Positions 1 through 11,892 of a stretch of 64,000 bases of DNA are shown piece after piece. Within the stretch, counting starts at the first letter, position 1, and each line of letters begins with the position of its first letter. Location of the stretch: the NCBI GenBank assembly GCA_963978895.1, contig OZ022239.1:33750042-33814041 (forward strand). The letters are read 5' to 3'. The DNA is from Erpobdella octoculata (taxonomy: Eukaryota > Annelida > Clitellata > Hirudinida > Erpobdellidae). The translations under genes were made by a program, and so were the position numbers. The notes beneath the pieces were generated by a model that ran no database searches, was not told the origin of the DNA, and saw only the letters and a program-made list of their open reading frames with translations.

Positions 1-1164
1 GACCAAAGACCAGAAATGTCTAAAAGCAGCTGAAGTAGACCAATTAAACAAAAAAATTGTTACAGCGTTTAAACCATCGTTTACAGATATATTTTTGATC
101 TGGCTTCCCAATATCTCTCGCCTTGTCGCCTTATCGATATAGTCGGGTCTAACCGCCGCTTGCTGAGTGCTACTAAGTAATTTTACTAGATCTAGATCAT
201 GGTGACTATTTATATTTAACTAGAAAAATGTAACTATCGGATAAAGCTAAAAATAACAAAAATAGATATCTGAAATTTTGCCACCCATCTTTTGCCTCAC
301 AATGAATGGTTGTCCCTTTAATCAAACTAAATCATCTTAAAGCAGATAAATTTACTTCGTCGATTAATTAACCTGAGTGAGGACTACCTGGTGCAGGTGT
401 AAGTTCACTCCTGCATCCAAGTTGCTTTCAACTTGCACTCATTTTTTCTTATTTGCCTATACTTTTTTTCTTCTTTGTGCTTCCAAAACAACCCCATCCC
501 TTTTTTGTCTCGCATTTCATCCTCGGATGGAAAGGCTAGAAGAAATTTATTTGGCTTCGTACCAGGTGTGTGTGGTCGTGAAGTTTCATAGAGAAATGCA
601 AGGTTTTTTCATCGCTTTTTCTTACTTCCCAATTTCACATTCGTCATTTAATAAAATATGTATAAATCTTATTATAAGTAATACTTAGTTTAAAAAATTA
701 AATCATATTATTTATTGAATAAATGCATAATAAACATTAATAAATAGAATTTGTTAACGTCGAGTAACTTTAATACAGTCTTCACATTCATCATGCTCCT
801 TAATATCTAAAGCTTAAAAAGCACTTGCAAGTTTCTTAAACTGTCAAATGCTTTTTTTAAATTAGTCACGTGATTTCATACGCTTGGCCAATCACCTGAG
901 TCTACGCTTGGAATGGATTACAAATCAAATCGAACAAATGGAAATTTAAATTTGTTGTGAACAACTCGCATACGTGTGTGATGAAGTGTCCCATGACGTG
1001 TATGATGACGCGTGTAATGAAGTGTCTGTTTTTCACCGATGTTCGCTTAAAAACGTTCACACCATGTTATGGACAACTTATTTCTTGGTCATGACTTAGC
1101 AGATAAAAAAAGCTTTCTCGTTAAACAGCCTGAACACGAAAGCCGAATAAAAACATTGCAACAA
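1..1164. other. Non-coding DNA, no gene seen
   Basis: AT-rich sequence without a convincing ORF. The only open frame of note (377-688) encodes a low-complexity F/L/S-rich peptide with no family signature. Around 965-1030 there is a short GTGTGATGAAGTGTC-like degenerate repeat. I see nothing else. Confidence 0.6.
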
Positions 1165-1294
1165 ACACATTTATATGGACACATTTCAACAAACACATTC
1201 CAACAAACACATTAAAACAAACACATTAAAACAAACACATTCCAAGAAACACATGCCAACAAACACATTCCAACAAACACATTCTAACAAACAC
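1165..1294. repeat. 14-bp minisatellite, left part (AACAAACACATTCC)
   Basis: About nine imperfect copies of AACAAACACATTCC lie end to end. The same unit resumes on the other side of the LINE at 6657-6690, so the array was split by the LINE insertion. Confidence 0.8.
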
Positions 1295-1419
1295 TTTTTT
1301 TTTCCTTTTTTTTTTTTATTATTATAGTTTATAGTCTTTTACACCATGTGTTTTAAGACGCGAAAAGAAAATCAAAATGAAAAAAATACTTATTTACACT
1401 AAATAATTTTTCTCTATAT

Positions 1420-4400
1420 TTACAGTTCTTTAGGATTATTTTGTATCCATTTATAGATGATGTCGTGGCATATTTCCGAGTTCAGTATGGTTTGGAGTGT
1501 AGTTGGTTTTTGGATCCTTTTACAAAAGTTCCCAAGTTCCATTCCTAGTTGTGTCGTTTCTTCGCAGTGCAGCAACCAGTGCTCGATTGTTTCCTCTGTT
1601 CCGCAGGTTTCGCACAAACCTGTCTCATGAAGATTCATTCTCTTCAAATTTTGTTTCAGCCGACACTTTCCAAGTCGGAGTCGGGAAATGATGACTTCCT
1701 TTTTTCTGTTTGTTGTCTTGAATTTAATTTTATTTGAGACTTTCTTTTCGAGAGACCAGTAGTGTCGACTTTCTTGAGCAGAGTCCCATCTGGTCTGCCA
1801 TTCGTTCAAAAGCTCTCTGCGTATTGTTCTTTTTATGTCAAATATCTCTGGCATAATCTCAATCTCTATTTCGGGATGTTTGGTGGCTTCTTTGGCAAAG
1901 CAGTCTGCCATTTCATTTCCACGTATGCCCACGTGGCTAGGTACTCAAATCAGGGTAATTGTTTTCCCTTCTTTTGAGAGGTTGGATGCTAGTGTTAGGA
2001 CTGATTCTACAAGAGCAGATTTTTGAGCATTTGCGGAATTTTTCAATGATATCATAGAGCTATATGAATCCGTAAATAGGGCTATTTTATGTGGACCATC
2101 TGGTTGTGCCATCCACTCCAAGCCGCATTTTATAGCTGTTGGCTCAGCCGTATAAATACTAACGTCATTCGTGACTCTCTTAGCTATTTTCATATCTTTT
2201 TCCGGGATATAAATTCCCACAGCTGCTACATTGTCTATCTTAGAAGCATCTGTGTACATATGTGTCGAATCTGTATATGTAGCAATCAGTTCCTTAGCTC
2301 TTTGGACAATTGACGGATCATCCTTCTTTAACCCCACCAGCCCTTCGTTAAAAAGAGGTGGAATAAGTTTCCATGGTGGAGTTAGAGAAGGAGTTAAGGG
2401 AACTGGATTGAATTTGTCAACTATTTTGTTCAATGCCGCTGTTCTTTTGGCTGCTGGATGTTCAGCTTCTTTCACTTTTCTGTGAAAGAACCATCGCCAT
2501 TTAACCCCTTCTTGTCCTCTGGGGGGTACAAAGACGTCTTTTGTCGGATGGTTTGGGATGATCTTGGTTTTAGTGGCAAGGTTTGTAATTAACATCTTTC
2601 GTCGTATATCGAGTGGAGGATCTCCGCATTCTATTTGTAGAGCGGCCAAACTGGTTCCAACCATTGCCCCGCAAGCTGTTTTTAAGGCACTATATTGGAT
2701 TTTCTCGAGTCTTTGTTTTTGAGATTCTGATGCACTGTCAAATGCTTCGCAGCCAAACTCCATCACTGACCGTATGACGCATCGGTAGAAAAGCATCAGT
2801 GTTTGTCCTGTTAGGCATCGCATGATATTTAATCTTTTTTTGCAACGATCAACGATCTTATCAATGTGTTTTTTCCAGGTTAATTTTGAGTCAAATATTA
2901 TACCGAGAAATGTAACTTCGCTCTTCCAGCTGATTTTTTTGTCATCCATGCAAATAGGTAGGGAATTTGTTCGGAATTCATTGTATTTTGTAAAACAGAC
3001 TGCTACCGATTTCTCGGTTGACAGTTTGAATCCCCAATTGAGGAAGAATGTTTGGATTTCGTTTAATCGAGTCTGTAAGCAGTTTCGCATAGTATGTGGG
3101 TCTTTTCCTGAAATCCATATCGCTACATCGTCCGCAAATATAGATGTCCGAATTCCATGGATTTCTTGACAAGGGATGTCGCTCATCATAACAATGAACA
3201 AAAGGGGGCTCAGGACAGAACCTTGCGGGGTACCATTTTCCAACAATACCGGGTCTGACAACGTGGATCCCACACGAACCATGGCCTCTCGATTATTCAA
3301 GAAGCTATGGATCCATTTCAAAATCTTTCCTCTGACACCAAGCTTTTCAAGCTTCAACAAAAGCCCCTCTCGCCACATTAGATCGAAGGCTTTTTCTAAG
3401 TCCAGAAAGACCGCCAGTGTCCCACCCTTATTCCACATCGAGCGTTTAATATCGTTTTGTAGTCTAAGGATGTGATCTGTGCATCCTCTTCCTTTTCTAA
3501 AGCCTGATTGTTCACGATTTAAGAGATTATTTTGCTCCAGGTAGAACCTTAACCGATTTGCAATAATTCTTTCAGTAATCTTGCACAATGAAGATGTTAG
3601 GGAAATGGGTCGATATGAGTTGGTGTCTGCAGAATTTTTTCCCGGTTTTAGTAGCGGAACAATTATGGATTGCTTCCATAGTTTTGCTACCTCTCCTTTG
3701 GACCAAGATAAGTTTATAAGATCCAAGAGCTTATTGAGACCTATCTCGTCAATTTGTCTTAGCATCTCATAGCAGAGATTGTCTGGACCTGGAGATTTGC
3801 CGTTTGCAATCTGCATCAGAGCTTCCGTAAATTCTTTTAAGGAAATTTCTGTGTTTAAATCATGTGGGTCGTTTTCGCAAGAAAAGCTAGATCTGATGGT
3901 AAAGGTAATTTCTCTTTTCAGAGCCTCTTTCCTTTGAATAAATCTTAGGTCAAGATTTTTGTCTGATGAGTTTTTTGCGATGGCAGTTGCTAACGCATTC
4001 GCTTTGTCTTTGTCAGAATAAGCGGTTTCATTTTCATTCAGTTTCAGCGCTGGAACGTTAAAACCTGCATGTGTGTGGACCATATTTTTCACCGCTTTCC
4101 ACATGGTAGTCTGACTAGAGTGTGAGTTAAGAGAGCTACAGAATGTTCGCCAATGGTTCTCTTTTGCTGTCCTCACTATCTTCTGTGCGATTTGTTTGAG
4201 TTCTCGATACCGTTCAAAGCCAGACGTAGTATACTCTTTCCGAAGTGAGTATAAGGCTTTGTTTCTTGCTTTGATTGCGCTTTCACATTCATCATTCCAC
4301 CATGGTACTGGCCTAAGTCCTGATCGTCTTCCATTTTTGGTTGGTATTGATGCTATGGCTGCTTTGTTCAGACCTTGCGTTAACAGGTTTGTTGCTTCGT

Positions 4401-5229
4401 CAACATTTGTGAAAGTTTGGAGTTCATTGAACATTCCTGTTGAAAGCCGTTGGTATTTGTACCAATCGGCTTTCTCCAGGTTCCATACCTTTCTGTTGTT
4501 TACCTCGTAATTAACCTTTTTATTTAGTGTGATCAAAACCGGGTAGTGGTCACTGCCCAGATTTTCATCTAACACCTTACACAAGGCTTTTTGAGATAAA
4601 GAAGGAGAGCACATTGCTAAATCTATAGGAGTTGTCCTTCCGCTGGGAGTCAGGTGGGTACCTGATCCGGAAAAAAGGGCAACAAGGCCATACTGATCTA
4701 ACAATTTCTCAATTAATTTTCCTCTGTTATCTGAAGTTTCAGCACCGAAAACAACAGAGTATGCATTGAAGTCACCTAATACAATTGAGTTGGTATAACT
4801 GAATGACTTTTCCAGTGTAGTTAGCAGTGTTTGATGATTGGCATTTGGTGGAACGTATGCATTGATAATGGTGATGTTTGATCCCTTTTCAGAAGAAATG
4901 GTCACAAGTAGTGACTCATATTCGTTTTGTTCTATGGTTTGCGAGGTGTATGAGATGCCTTCTCGGAGGAGTGTTGCGACCCCTCCTCCTTGATGGCGAC
5001 CTCTATCCAGCCTGACAATATTATATCCTGAAATACTGAAGTTATTGCCCTCTTTCAGCCATGTTTCCTGCAGGGCAATGATGTCGGGAACCTTCTCCAT
5101 TTTTCCGATAAAAATATTTAGTTCGTTGACTCTTGCACGAATACTTTGACAGTTCCACTGTAAAATGGTAATGTTGTTGTCCATGTTTGGTTTTTTGAAC
5201 TGGTTTATATCGTTTTCTAGAGGATTCAA
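1420..5229 (-). pseudogene. LINE ORF2 (endonuclease / reverse transcriptase / RNase H), one TGA in place of Trp
   Basis: The frame spans 1,270 codons; the first ATG is at codon 16 (context NMDNNITILQWNCQS). An apurinic-like endonuclease/exonuclease/phosphatase domain fills roughly residues 18-235 (GDFNA near 150, SDHYPV near 228). The reverse transcriptase occupies about 470-760, with YRPISLTS, GTPQGSVLSPLLF (near 666) and the catalytic FADD near 697. RNase H follows with MYTDAS (near 989), an acidic AEPTAIKCGLEW and LFTDS. A single TGA at codon 1095 (1947-1945) replaces the Trp expected in LIWVPSHVGIRGNEMAD, and the frame then continues to the end with a CCHC-like motif (CETCGTEETIEHWLLHC). 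There are no frameshifts. A TGG-to-TGA transition is the simplest explanation. Confidence 0.92.
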
Positions 5230-5232
5230 ATT

Positions 5233-6567
5233 TTAAGATTCGGAAACCTCCATATCTCCAGGGTACGCCTGAAAGCCATTGTATTTAAGGATGTTATTGA
5301 ACATTTTTATAATGACTTTCATTACAGCTTCCAAGGGCATTTGTGGTATGTCCTTTGTTATTTCCTGAATCTCCTCGACAAGCCCCTGTATCGTTGGCAT
5401 GCTCATTGGTTCATCACGTTTTTCTGTCTTTTTTTCATCCTTTGATGCTTTCTTTTCTTTTTCCTTGTTTTCAGCAATAGCTTGCTTTTCCTTTTTATTA
5501 GTTTGTGTGACAGGCGTTTTCTTTTCAGAACCGCTCTTCTTTGGCGTGTCCTTGGACATCTGTTCTGGCTTTTTCTGTGCTGTATTTTTCTTGGTAAAAG
5601 GTTTTTTTTACACAACCTTTTTCAAGGCAGCAGCATAGGAAATACCTTCTTTCGCAACAGCTGAATTGACTTTCATGGAGAAAACATATTTTGGACAGGT
5701 CTTACTTCCTGTGCAATGTCCGTTCTTTCCACAGCTTGCGCATACACGAGGGCGTTCTTTTTTGTCTTTTTCCTTCTCAGGACATGATTTGAAACCATGA
5801 TCTTTGGTGCAAAGTGGACATTTAATTGCATTTCTGCAATCCTTTGCTTTGTGACCAAAACCGTTGCATTTGAAACAACGAAGTGGTTCTTGTACATAGG
5901 GGCGTGTACGTAAAACTAAGTAGGCGAATCTAACTCTTTCCGGTGCTTCGCCTTTGGGGTATGTAAGGATTACAGCCGTTGTTGTGCTCACTACTCCTTT
6001 TATCTTTTTCGTAATTCGATACGCAGTTGTACTCCCGGTCGATGTCTTGATGTCTTCGGTTGTCAGTTCCAGGGGAACCCCTGTAATGACAACCTTTGAA
6101 ACAGGTTCGGGCCTTGTCTTGAACACCTTAACTGGGTAGTTTTCTATTTTGGACAAAGAGAAAACATTCTCTTTTTCTTTTGCCGAAAGGACAAGCACAC
6201 CTAACCTTGACCCTCGGGCTTTTATTTCTACTTTTCGACCAAATAAAGTGTCAAAGAATTTTTGCACTTTAAATGGGTCGACAAGTTTTTTGGCCTCAAT
6301 AATTTGAATCTGAATCATGGCTGCTTCAGACGTTTGTGGAACTTCCGTACGTGGAGATTGTTCAGCATTTCCATGAAAGCGTTTATTTGCTGGTTCACTT
6401 TGCTGCTCCGTGATTTCTCCGCTTCGAACTCTTTTTTTCTTTTTTCCCACTGTCTCCCAAACGTTTCCATCATGTTTTTGGTTTTCCAACACGATAGTAT
6501 TCGTTCTTTCCTCCATCGGTTCTTCGTTCTTTGAATTGGAAGTCACTTTCTGCATAGAAATTGCCAT
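5233..6567 (-). pseudogene. LINE ORF1 (gag-like, three CCHC knuckles), one premature stop
   Basis: The frame begins at ATG 6567 and runs to 5233 (444 codons) with one in-frame TAA at 5610-5608, inside a run of eight A. The downstream part (from 5607, including an ATG at 5559) is in the same frame, so this is one ORF broken by a point lesion, not two genes. An acidic/basic N-terminal part is followed by an RNA-binding-like region and then three zinc-knuckle motifs near residues 229-242 (CFKCNGFGHKAKDC), 249-262 and 277-292. Beyond the stop lies a K/E-rich tail. LINE ORF1 proteins of this kind coat the RNA in the retrotransposition particle. ORF2 starts within a few bases of the ORF1 stop. Confidence 0.88.
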
Positions 6568-6656
6568 TTTAAATTTCTCTTGCTTATCTGTACTTGAATA
6601 TATATAAAAATATATCTATCTAATGAGATGTTTTTTTTGATAAATTTTTCTGCTTG

Positions 6657-6684
6657 TTCTAACAAACACATTCCATCAAACACA

Positions 6685-6690
<6 letters not shown>
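6657..6690. repeat. 14-bp minisatellite, right part
   Basis: Two to three AACAAACACATTCC-type units continue the array interrupted by the LINE. The first 13 bases are the LINE target-site duplication. Confidence 0.75.
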
Positions 6691-6716
<26 letters not shown>

Positions 6717-6813
6717 CAAAAATACAGATATATATAAACAATAGATATATATGTATTTATACAAACATATATATATATATAAGCAAAAGATATATATGTA
6801 CATATATAAACAA

Positions 6814-6907
<94 letters not shown>

Positions 6908-6935
6908 AAACGCATATATACATATATATACATAA
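6684..6935. repeat. (TA)n microsatellite with interruptions
   Basis: Long TA run, purest at 6823-6903, interrupted by ATATAAACA motifs. ORFs of IYIYIY across it are artefacts. Confidence 0.95.
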
Positions 6936-6976
6936 ATTAACATAATAAGAGATAATAAAATAAGCTATTTACACAA

Positions 6977-7008
6977 ATATACGTAAGATGAGCCATCTTC
7001 ATCTTACA
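6977..7008. repeat. 32-bp hairpin-forming repeat, copy 1
   Basis: The sequence contains GTAAGATGA and its reverse complement TCATCTTAC a few bases apart. An essentially identical 32-bp segment lies at 18775-18806. Its origin is not recognised; it could be part of a transposon end. Confidence 0.6.
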
Positions 7009-7229
7009 TCGATAAAGCTAACGATGAAAAATAGTTAGCTCCTAGCTTTTCCTCCTCAATGTTTCTAAGGCGTGCCTTTTTCTGTACGTTTTTTGTCCAC
7101 TCCGGCTAAGACCTGGTTCTTTTTAAATTTTCGTAACTCCACTGACATGTTGACTGCTCAAAATTAATGTGTTTACTGTTGTGTTTTCAGCGTTACTGTT
7201 ACACATGTATAATTTTAATTTTTTAGAAG
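7009..7229. other. Non-coding DNA
   Basis: No ORF, repeat or RNA signature that I can recognise between the hairpin repeat and the Helitron fragment. Confidence 0.5.
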
Positions 7230-7590
7230 ATCCCAAATACCAAATTTTAAAACCTTCACTTTTTAGTTTTTTCTACCCCACATTTGAGGTCCTGGAAACC
7301 AAATTTTAAAAAAATGATGAAACATGTAAATCAATATTTTTAGAAAAGATACTAATTATTAATTTTTACATCTGTAACATTTACAGTTTCTGAGTAGCTG
7401 TTATTTTAAAAAACCAGTTTCATCCTCTCAGGAGCAAAATTTTCAAAAATCCGTTCATAGTGGGTGTTAACGCTATAAAAGTAATATAAGTTTCAAATTT
7501 CACGTTCCTAGGCTGAGGCGTTTGAGCTCGGCGTTGATTATGATTCAGTCAGTCAGTCAGGACATGTTGTTTTATATATATATATATATA
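7230..7590 (-). mobile_element. Helitron family B, 5'-end fragment
   Basis: Read on the minus strand, this starts with a TATATA-rich tip, then GAACATGTCCTGACTGACTG-like bases, AATCAACGCCGAGCTCAAACG and part of the internal unit 'GACCTCAAATGTGGGG'. These are the same blocks, in the same order, as the 5' end of the complete copies at 15605-17082 and 17276-18775. The 3' portion is missing. Its TA-rich 5' tip is directly joined to the 3' CTAG end of the next Helitron. Confidence 0.75.
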
Positions 7591-8459
<869 letters not shown>

Positions 8460-8554
8460 TATAATAGGTCTGTGCTGTACTCGAGTACAACTCAAGTTTT
8501 TAAGTACTCGGACTCGTACTCGAGGCCCTGGTAATCATACTCGTACCTATATGG

Positions 8555-9695
8555 TAGAGATGGGAATCGAACCCAAAATTAGAAGTTCGAGTTCGGTTCG
8601 GTTGATCATTTTTGGGTTCGGGTTCGGTTCGGGTTCGGTCCTCTTTGGGTTCGAGTTCGGTTCGGGTTCGGTCCCTTTTGGGTTTGAGTTCGGTTCGGGT
8701 TCGGTTGCTGTGGGGTTCGAGTTTAGTTCGGGTTCGGTTGCTGTGGGGTTCGAGTTCGGTTAGACTTATATTCGAGTTCGAATGTAATCGACCAGTTAAA
8801 GTTTGTTCGAGTTTAGCTCGAAATGTGATGACTATTGGTTGAGTTTAGTTCAATTTTTTAATACACAAATAATAGGTACATTTATTTTAACATTATTTAA
8901 AATAAGAACAAATCAGAAATTGTAATTGTATTTTAAAAATATTAGTTGCTCTTTCAAAATCTGTTGAATGCAAATAAAGTAAATGTAAAAAATAAAAGTA
9001 TTTTAAATAGCACCATACTTATAAAAATATTTTAAATAACACTATAATTATAGTCCCAAACTGTAATGACTTTGAATGTTATAATAGTTTAATAGACATA
9101 ATTTAAATTTAATCATTTTATCTTTACCATCTTCAAAAGGCAAACACACTTGAAACTATTCCAAATAGGACTCTTTGTCCATGTCGCATCTACTAATCGC
9201 GCCTGATTTTGAGACACCAGCTTATCAAAGTTTTTACAATCACTTCTAACTTTCGCTATATCAAGTTTTTTCGATGGAGAAGAAACAATGATACAATCCA
9301 TTATAAATTATTGGATAGAAATGCCGCCGCTTATAACAATGAAAACAATAACAAAACAAATAACGCTGGTCCGTTTTTTCTTTTTCATAGATAAAAAAGC
9401 AAAGAAAAATAATCAAATAAGTGATATTAAAAAGCTTGGCCCAATATTGTCATTTAATTTTCTAGGTTGGCTTTTTTTAATTTTGTTCAGATGATGTTTT
9501 AACTGGGTTCGAGTTCGGTTCGAGTTCGACCATTAATGGGTTCGAGTTCGGTTCGAGTTCGACCGTCATGGGGTTCGAGTTCGGTTCGAGTTCGGTGCAT
9601 AAAAATTTGGGTTCGTTCGAGTTCGGTTCGAAATGCTAAAATGTGGGTTCGAGTTCGAAAAGTTCGGTTCGAGTTCCGTTCGATTCCCATCTCTA
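8555..9695. mobile_element. hAT-type MITE with TTCGAG subterminal arrays
   Basis: Terminal inverted repeats TAGAGATGGGAATCGAAC (8555 rightward, and its complement ending at 9695) are flanked by an exact 8-bp duplication CTATATGG (8547-8554 and 9696-9703), diagnostic of hAT insertion. Both ends carry arrays of GTTCGAGTTCGGTTCGGGTT-like hexamer units (about 8575-8830 and 9505-9680). The 1.14-kb element encodes no recognisable transposase, so it is non-autonomous. Confidence 0.9.
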
Positions 9696-9831
9696 CTATA
9701 TGGTTTCCTACAAAGAAAAAAGTTTGGTCATAATCGAATTTCTTTTTTCCACGTTTTTCTCAACCTGCTTTCTTGTCTTCATGTTTGTCCAAGGGTATAT
9801 ATATGTTTATATAAATATATATATACATACC

Positions 9832-10720
9832 CCAGCGTTGCCTGGGGTTTTTAGAGGTTTTTCTATCGTTTTTATCTCTCGCTCCTGTTTCCATCCCCGC
9901 CCGCTTGGAATATCCAACTTTGCCTCGATTGTTTTTACATTTTTGGCCAAAAAACTATTTGAAAGCTTATTATTCGAGTGATTGTGGATACACCATATTT
10001 TTTTGTTTTTTCATCTAATGCATACACAAATAAATCAGAAGCTTTTGTTTACTTATTAAATGGAAATTTAATTAAAATTAATTCAATATATTTTATTTAC
10101 ATAAAAGATAAATGCAGCTTTACATTGTAAAGCTTTCTGATAAGCTATGTTTTGTTTCGCGGTGCATAAATGCACAACGATTATGGTTTTCCAACGCGAA
10201 CATGCAACATATAATAGTCCATGCGCGAAACATGGAAACTTCAAGTTTACTCCGCAAACTTCCAAAGACTGGCCTTGTGATTTATTTATGATGATCGAAA
10301 TTGCCAGATGCACAGGAAATTGTAACCTTTTAAAATTGAAGGGCAAATCAGTTGGAGTTATCGGCATACATGGGATCAAAACATCATATCCTTTGTTTTT
10401 ACCATTTATTATCGTTGCCTCGATCACATTATTCATTAGATTTTTTACATGCAGTCTCGTTCTATTGCACAGTCGAGGTTGATTAATGCTACGCAACATT
10501 ATGTTAACTGAACCCATTTTAAGTAGCAAATTGTGAGATGGTAGTCCAGGCAATTTTAGCATATTCAAAATTCAAAAATTCTGTAAGATAGTTGACTACG
10601 TCATCATTATTGATATCTGTGTCAACTGATTTGATGGAATCAAACTGTCCCGGAAGAAAATTTAGGATGATCGCATTGACATCATCATCTTTGTTTTTTG
10701 CTGCCAGTATTGCTCATGTG
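9832..10720 (-). mobile_element. Autonomous Helitron remnant (3' part)
   Basis: The left edge carries a decayed Helitron 3' terminus (minus-strand reading AACCTCTAAAAACCCC then AGGCAACGCTGGGG), matching the ends at 21360-21418 and 47380-47414 but without the final CTAG. Upstream on the minus strand is the helicase relic at 10083-10720. I did not find the 5' end. Confidence 0.7.
10083..10720 (-). pseudogene. Helitron helicase (PIF1-like) C-terminal fragment, frameshifted
   Basis: The open part (10568-10083, 161 codons) matches the end of Helitron Rep/helicase proteins: SHNLLLKMGS, NGKNKGYDVLIPCMPITPTD, INKSQGQSLEVCGVNLKFPC and LYVACSR are the SF1B helicase motifs and Helitron-specific blocks in the right order. 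Further upstream, 10720-10575 continues the family in another frame (DDDVNAIILNFLPGQFDSIKSVDTD), so at least one frameshift separates them. Such proteins unwind DNA during rolling-circle transposition. The Rep nuclease domain and most helicase motifs are missing, so it is dead. Confidence 0.85.
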
Positions 10721-11249
10721 TTGAGCCAATTATGGTTTTCACCCTACGCCCACCGCAGAACGCAAATTTTTGTTGTCTTTTTTTACAAAGTTGTTTTCCT
10801 TTTTTTTGACCTGGAGAAATCTGTGTTATGTTTTGGTAGATCTTTCCAGCCAGTGAACACTTTTTTAGTTTAATGATTAAAAATGAAAAGAACAAACTGG
10901 AATGTTTATTTTTTTTTAAACTGGACTGCAGATTGACTTGAACCACAAACATTTTTTCATTTCATTATTTATCTAAAGAAAGTGCCCAAATGCTTGCTGA
11001 TAAGATGGCAATTTAACACCACGAATTTCAGCATTATAAACTAGTCAAACAAATCTGTAATGTAATGCTGTAATGTACCAACTAATAACTACGGATTTCT
11101 AGGTTTAACTTGGAAAAAACTTTTTTTCACACGAAAATCATTCTTATAGCACTGGATCTATAGAAAACAAATTTTTAGGATATTTCGGAAAAGTTCAAAA
11201 TATCTATAAATAAATATAAATATTTAGGTAAACATTTAAAAAAAATTTA
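10721..11249. other. Non-coding DNA
   Basis: A cysteine/lysine-rich minus ORF overlaps this region (10952-10662), but it reads across the helicase relic out of frame and is not credible. Nothing else recognised. Confidence 0.5.
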
Positions 11250-11385
11250 AGAGCGAGAAAAGCGACCGGGAACGGGAGGGCAAGCGGGAGTGGGAAGGCG
11301 ACCGGGAGCAGGGAAGCGACCAAGAGCGGCAAAGCAACATTAAACTTTTAATAAAAAACCAAAATAATTTATAAGGCAAAACAAT
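11250..11385 (+). mobile_element. Helitron family A, truncated 3' end
   Basis: GCGACCGGGAACGGGAGGG-type repeats are followed by ATTAAACTTTTAATAAAAAACC and GGCAAAACAA, the reverse complement of the family A 3' region at 7605-7700. The terminal GTTTGCTGGGTCAGCTAG is lost. Immediately after (11386-11440) is a stretch with a B-box-like GGTTCGAGTCT, possibly a tRNA-derived relic, which I do not call. Confidence 0.6.
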
Positions 11386-11510
11386 GCGTGATGCGTGGCG
11401 GTGTTGCCGATCCGATAGTCGTAGGTTCGAGTCTGAGGTTGAGACATTTGTATTTGCTTAATTTTCGTGGTGGATTGTAAGTTATCTATGTTTTTTATAA
11501 TATATATAAT

Positions 11511-11755
<245 letters not shown>

Positions 11756-11892
11756 CTGTGTGTGTCATACGATTTTTGTATCAATGCAGTTGGTTGAATA
11801 TTTTTCCAAAACGAGCTCAGTGAAAAGTTAAATTTTTGAAAATGATTTTAGAAATATTGTTGCAAAAAGAATTACAATTACAATAGGTTAAA

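Larger units (their letters stand above)
1295..6656 (-). mobile_element. Near full-length non-LTR retrotransposon (LINE with RNase H, I-like group)
   Basis: Minus-strand element of about 5.36 kb. It has a short 5' region (6568-6656), a gag-like ORF1 with three zinc knuckles, ORF2 with endonuclease, reverse transcriptase and RNase H, a short 3' UTR and an A-rich tail (read on the plus strand as T-runs at 1295-1318). The 13-bp direct repeat TTCTAACAAACAC occurs at 1282-1294 and 6657-6669 and is the target-site duplication. The RNase H domain and CCHC knuckles are typical of the I/Loa side of the LINE tree rather than L1 or CR1; the exact clade is inference. Each ORF has a single in-frame stop and otherwise looks intact, so the copy is recently dead. 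Confidence 0.92.

Noticed and set aside
11386..11440. tRNA-like stretch with GGTTCGAGTCT
   Set aside because: No A box or cloverleaf can be formed; at best a decayed SINE head.
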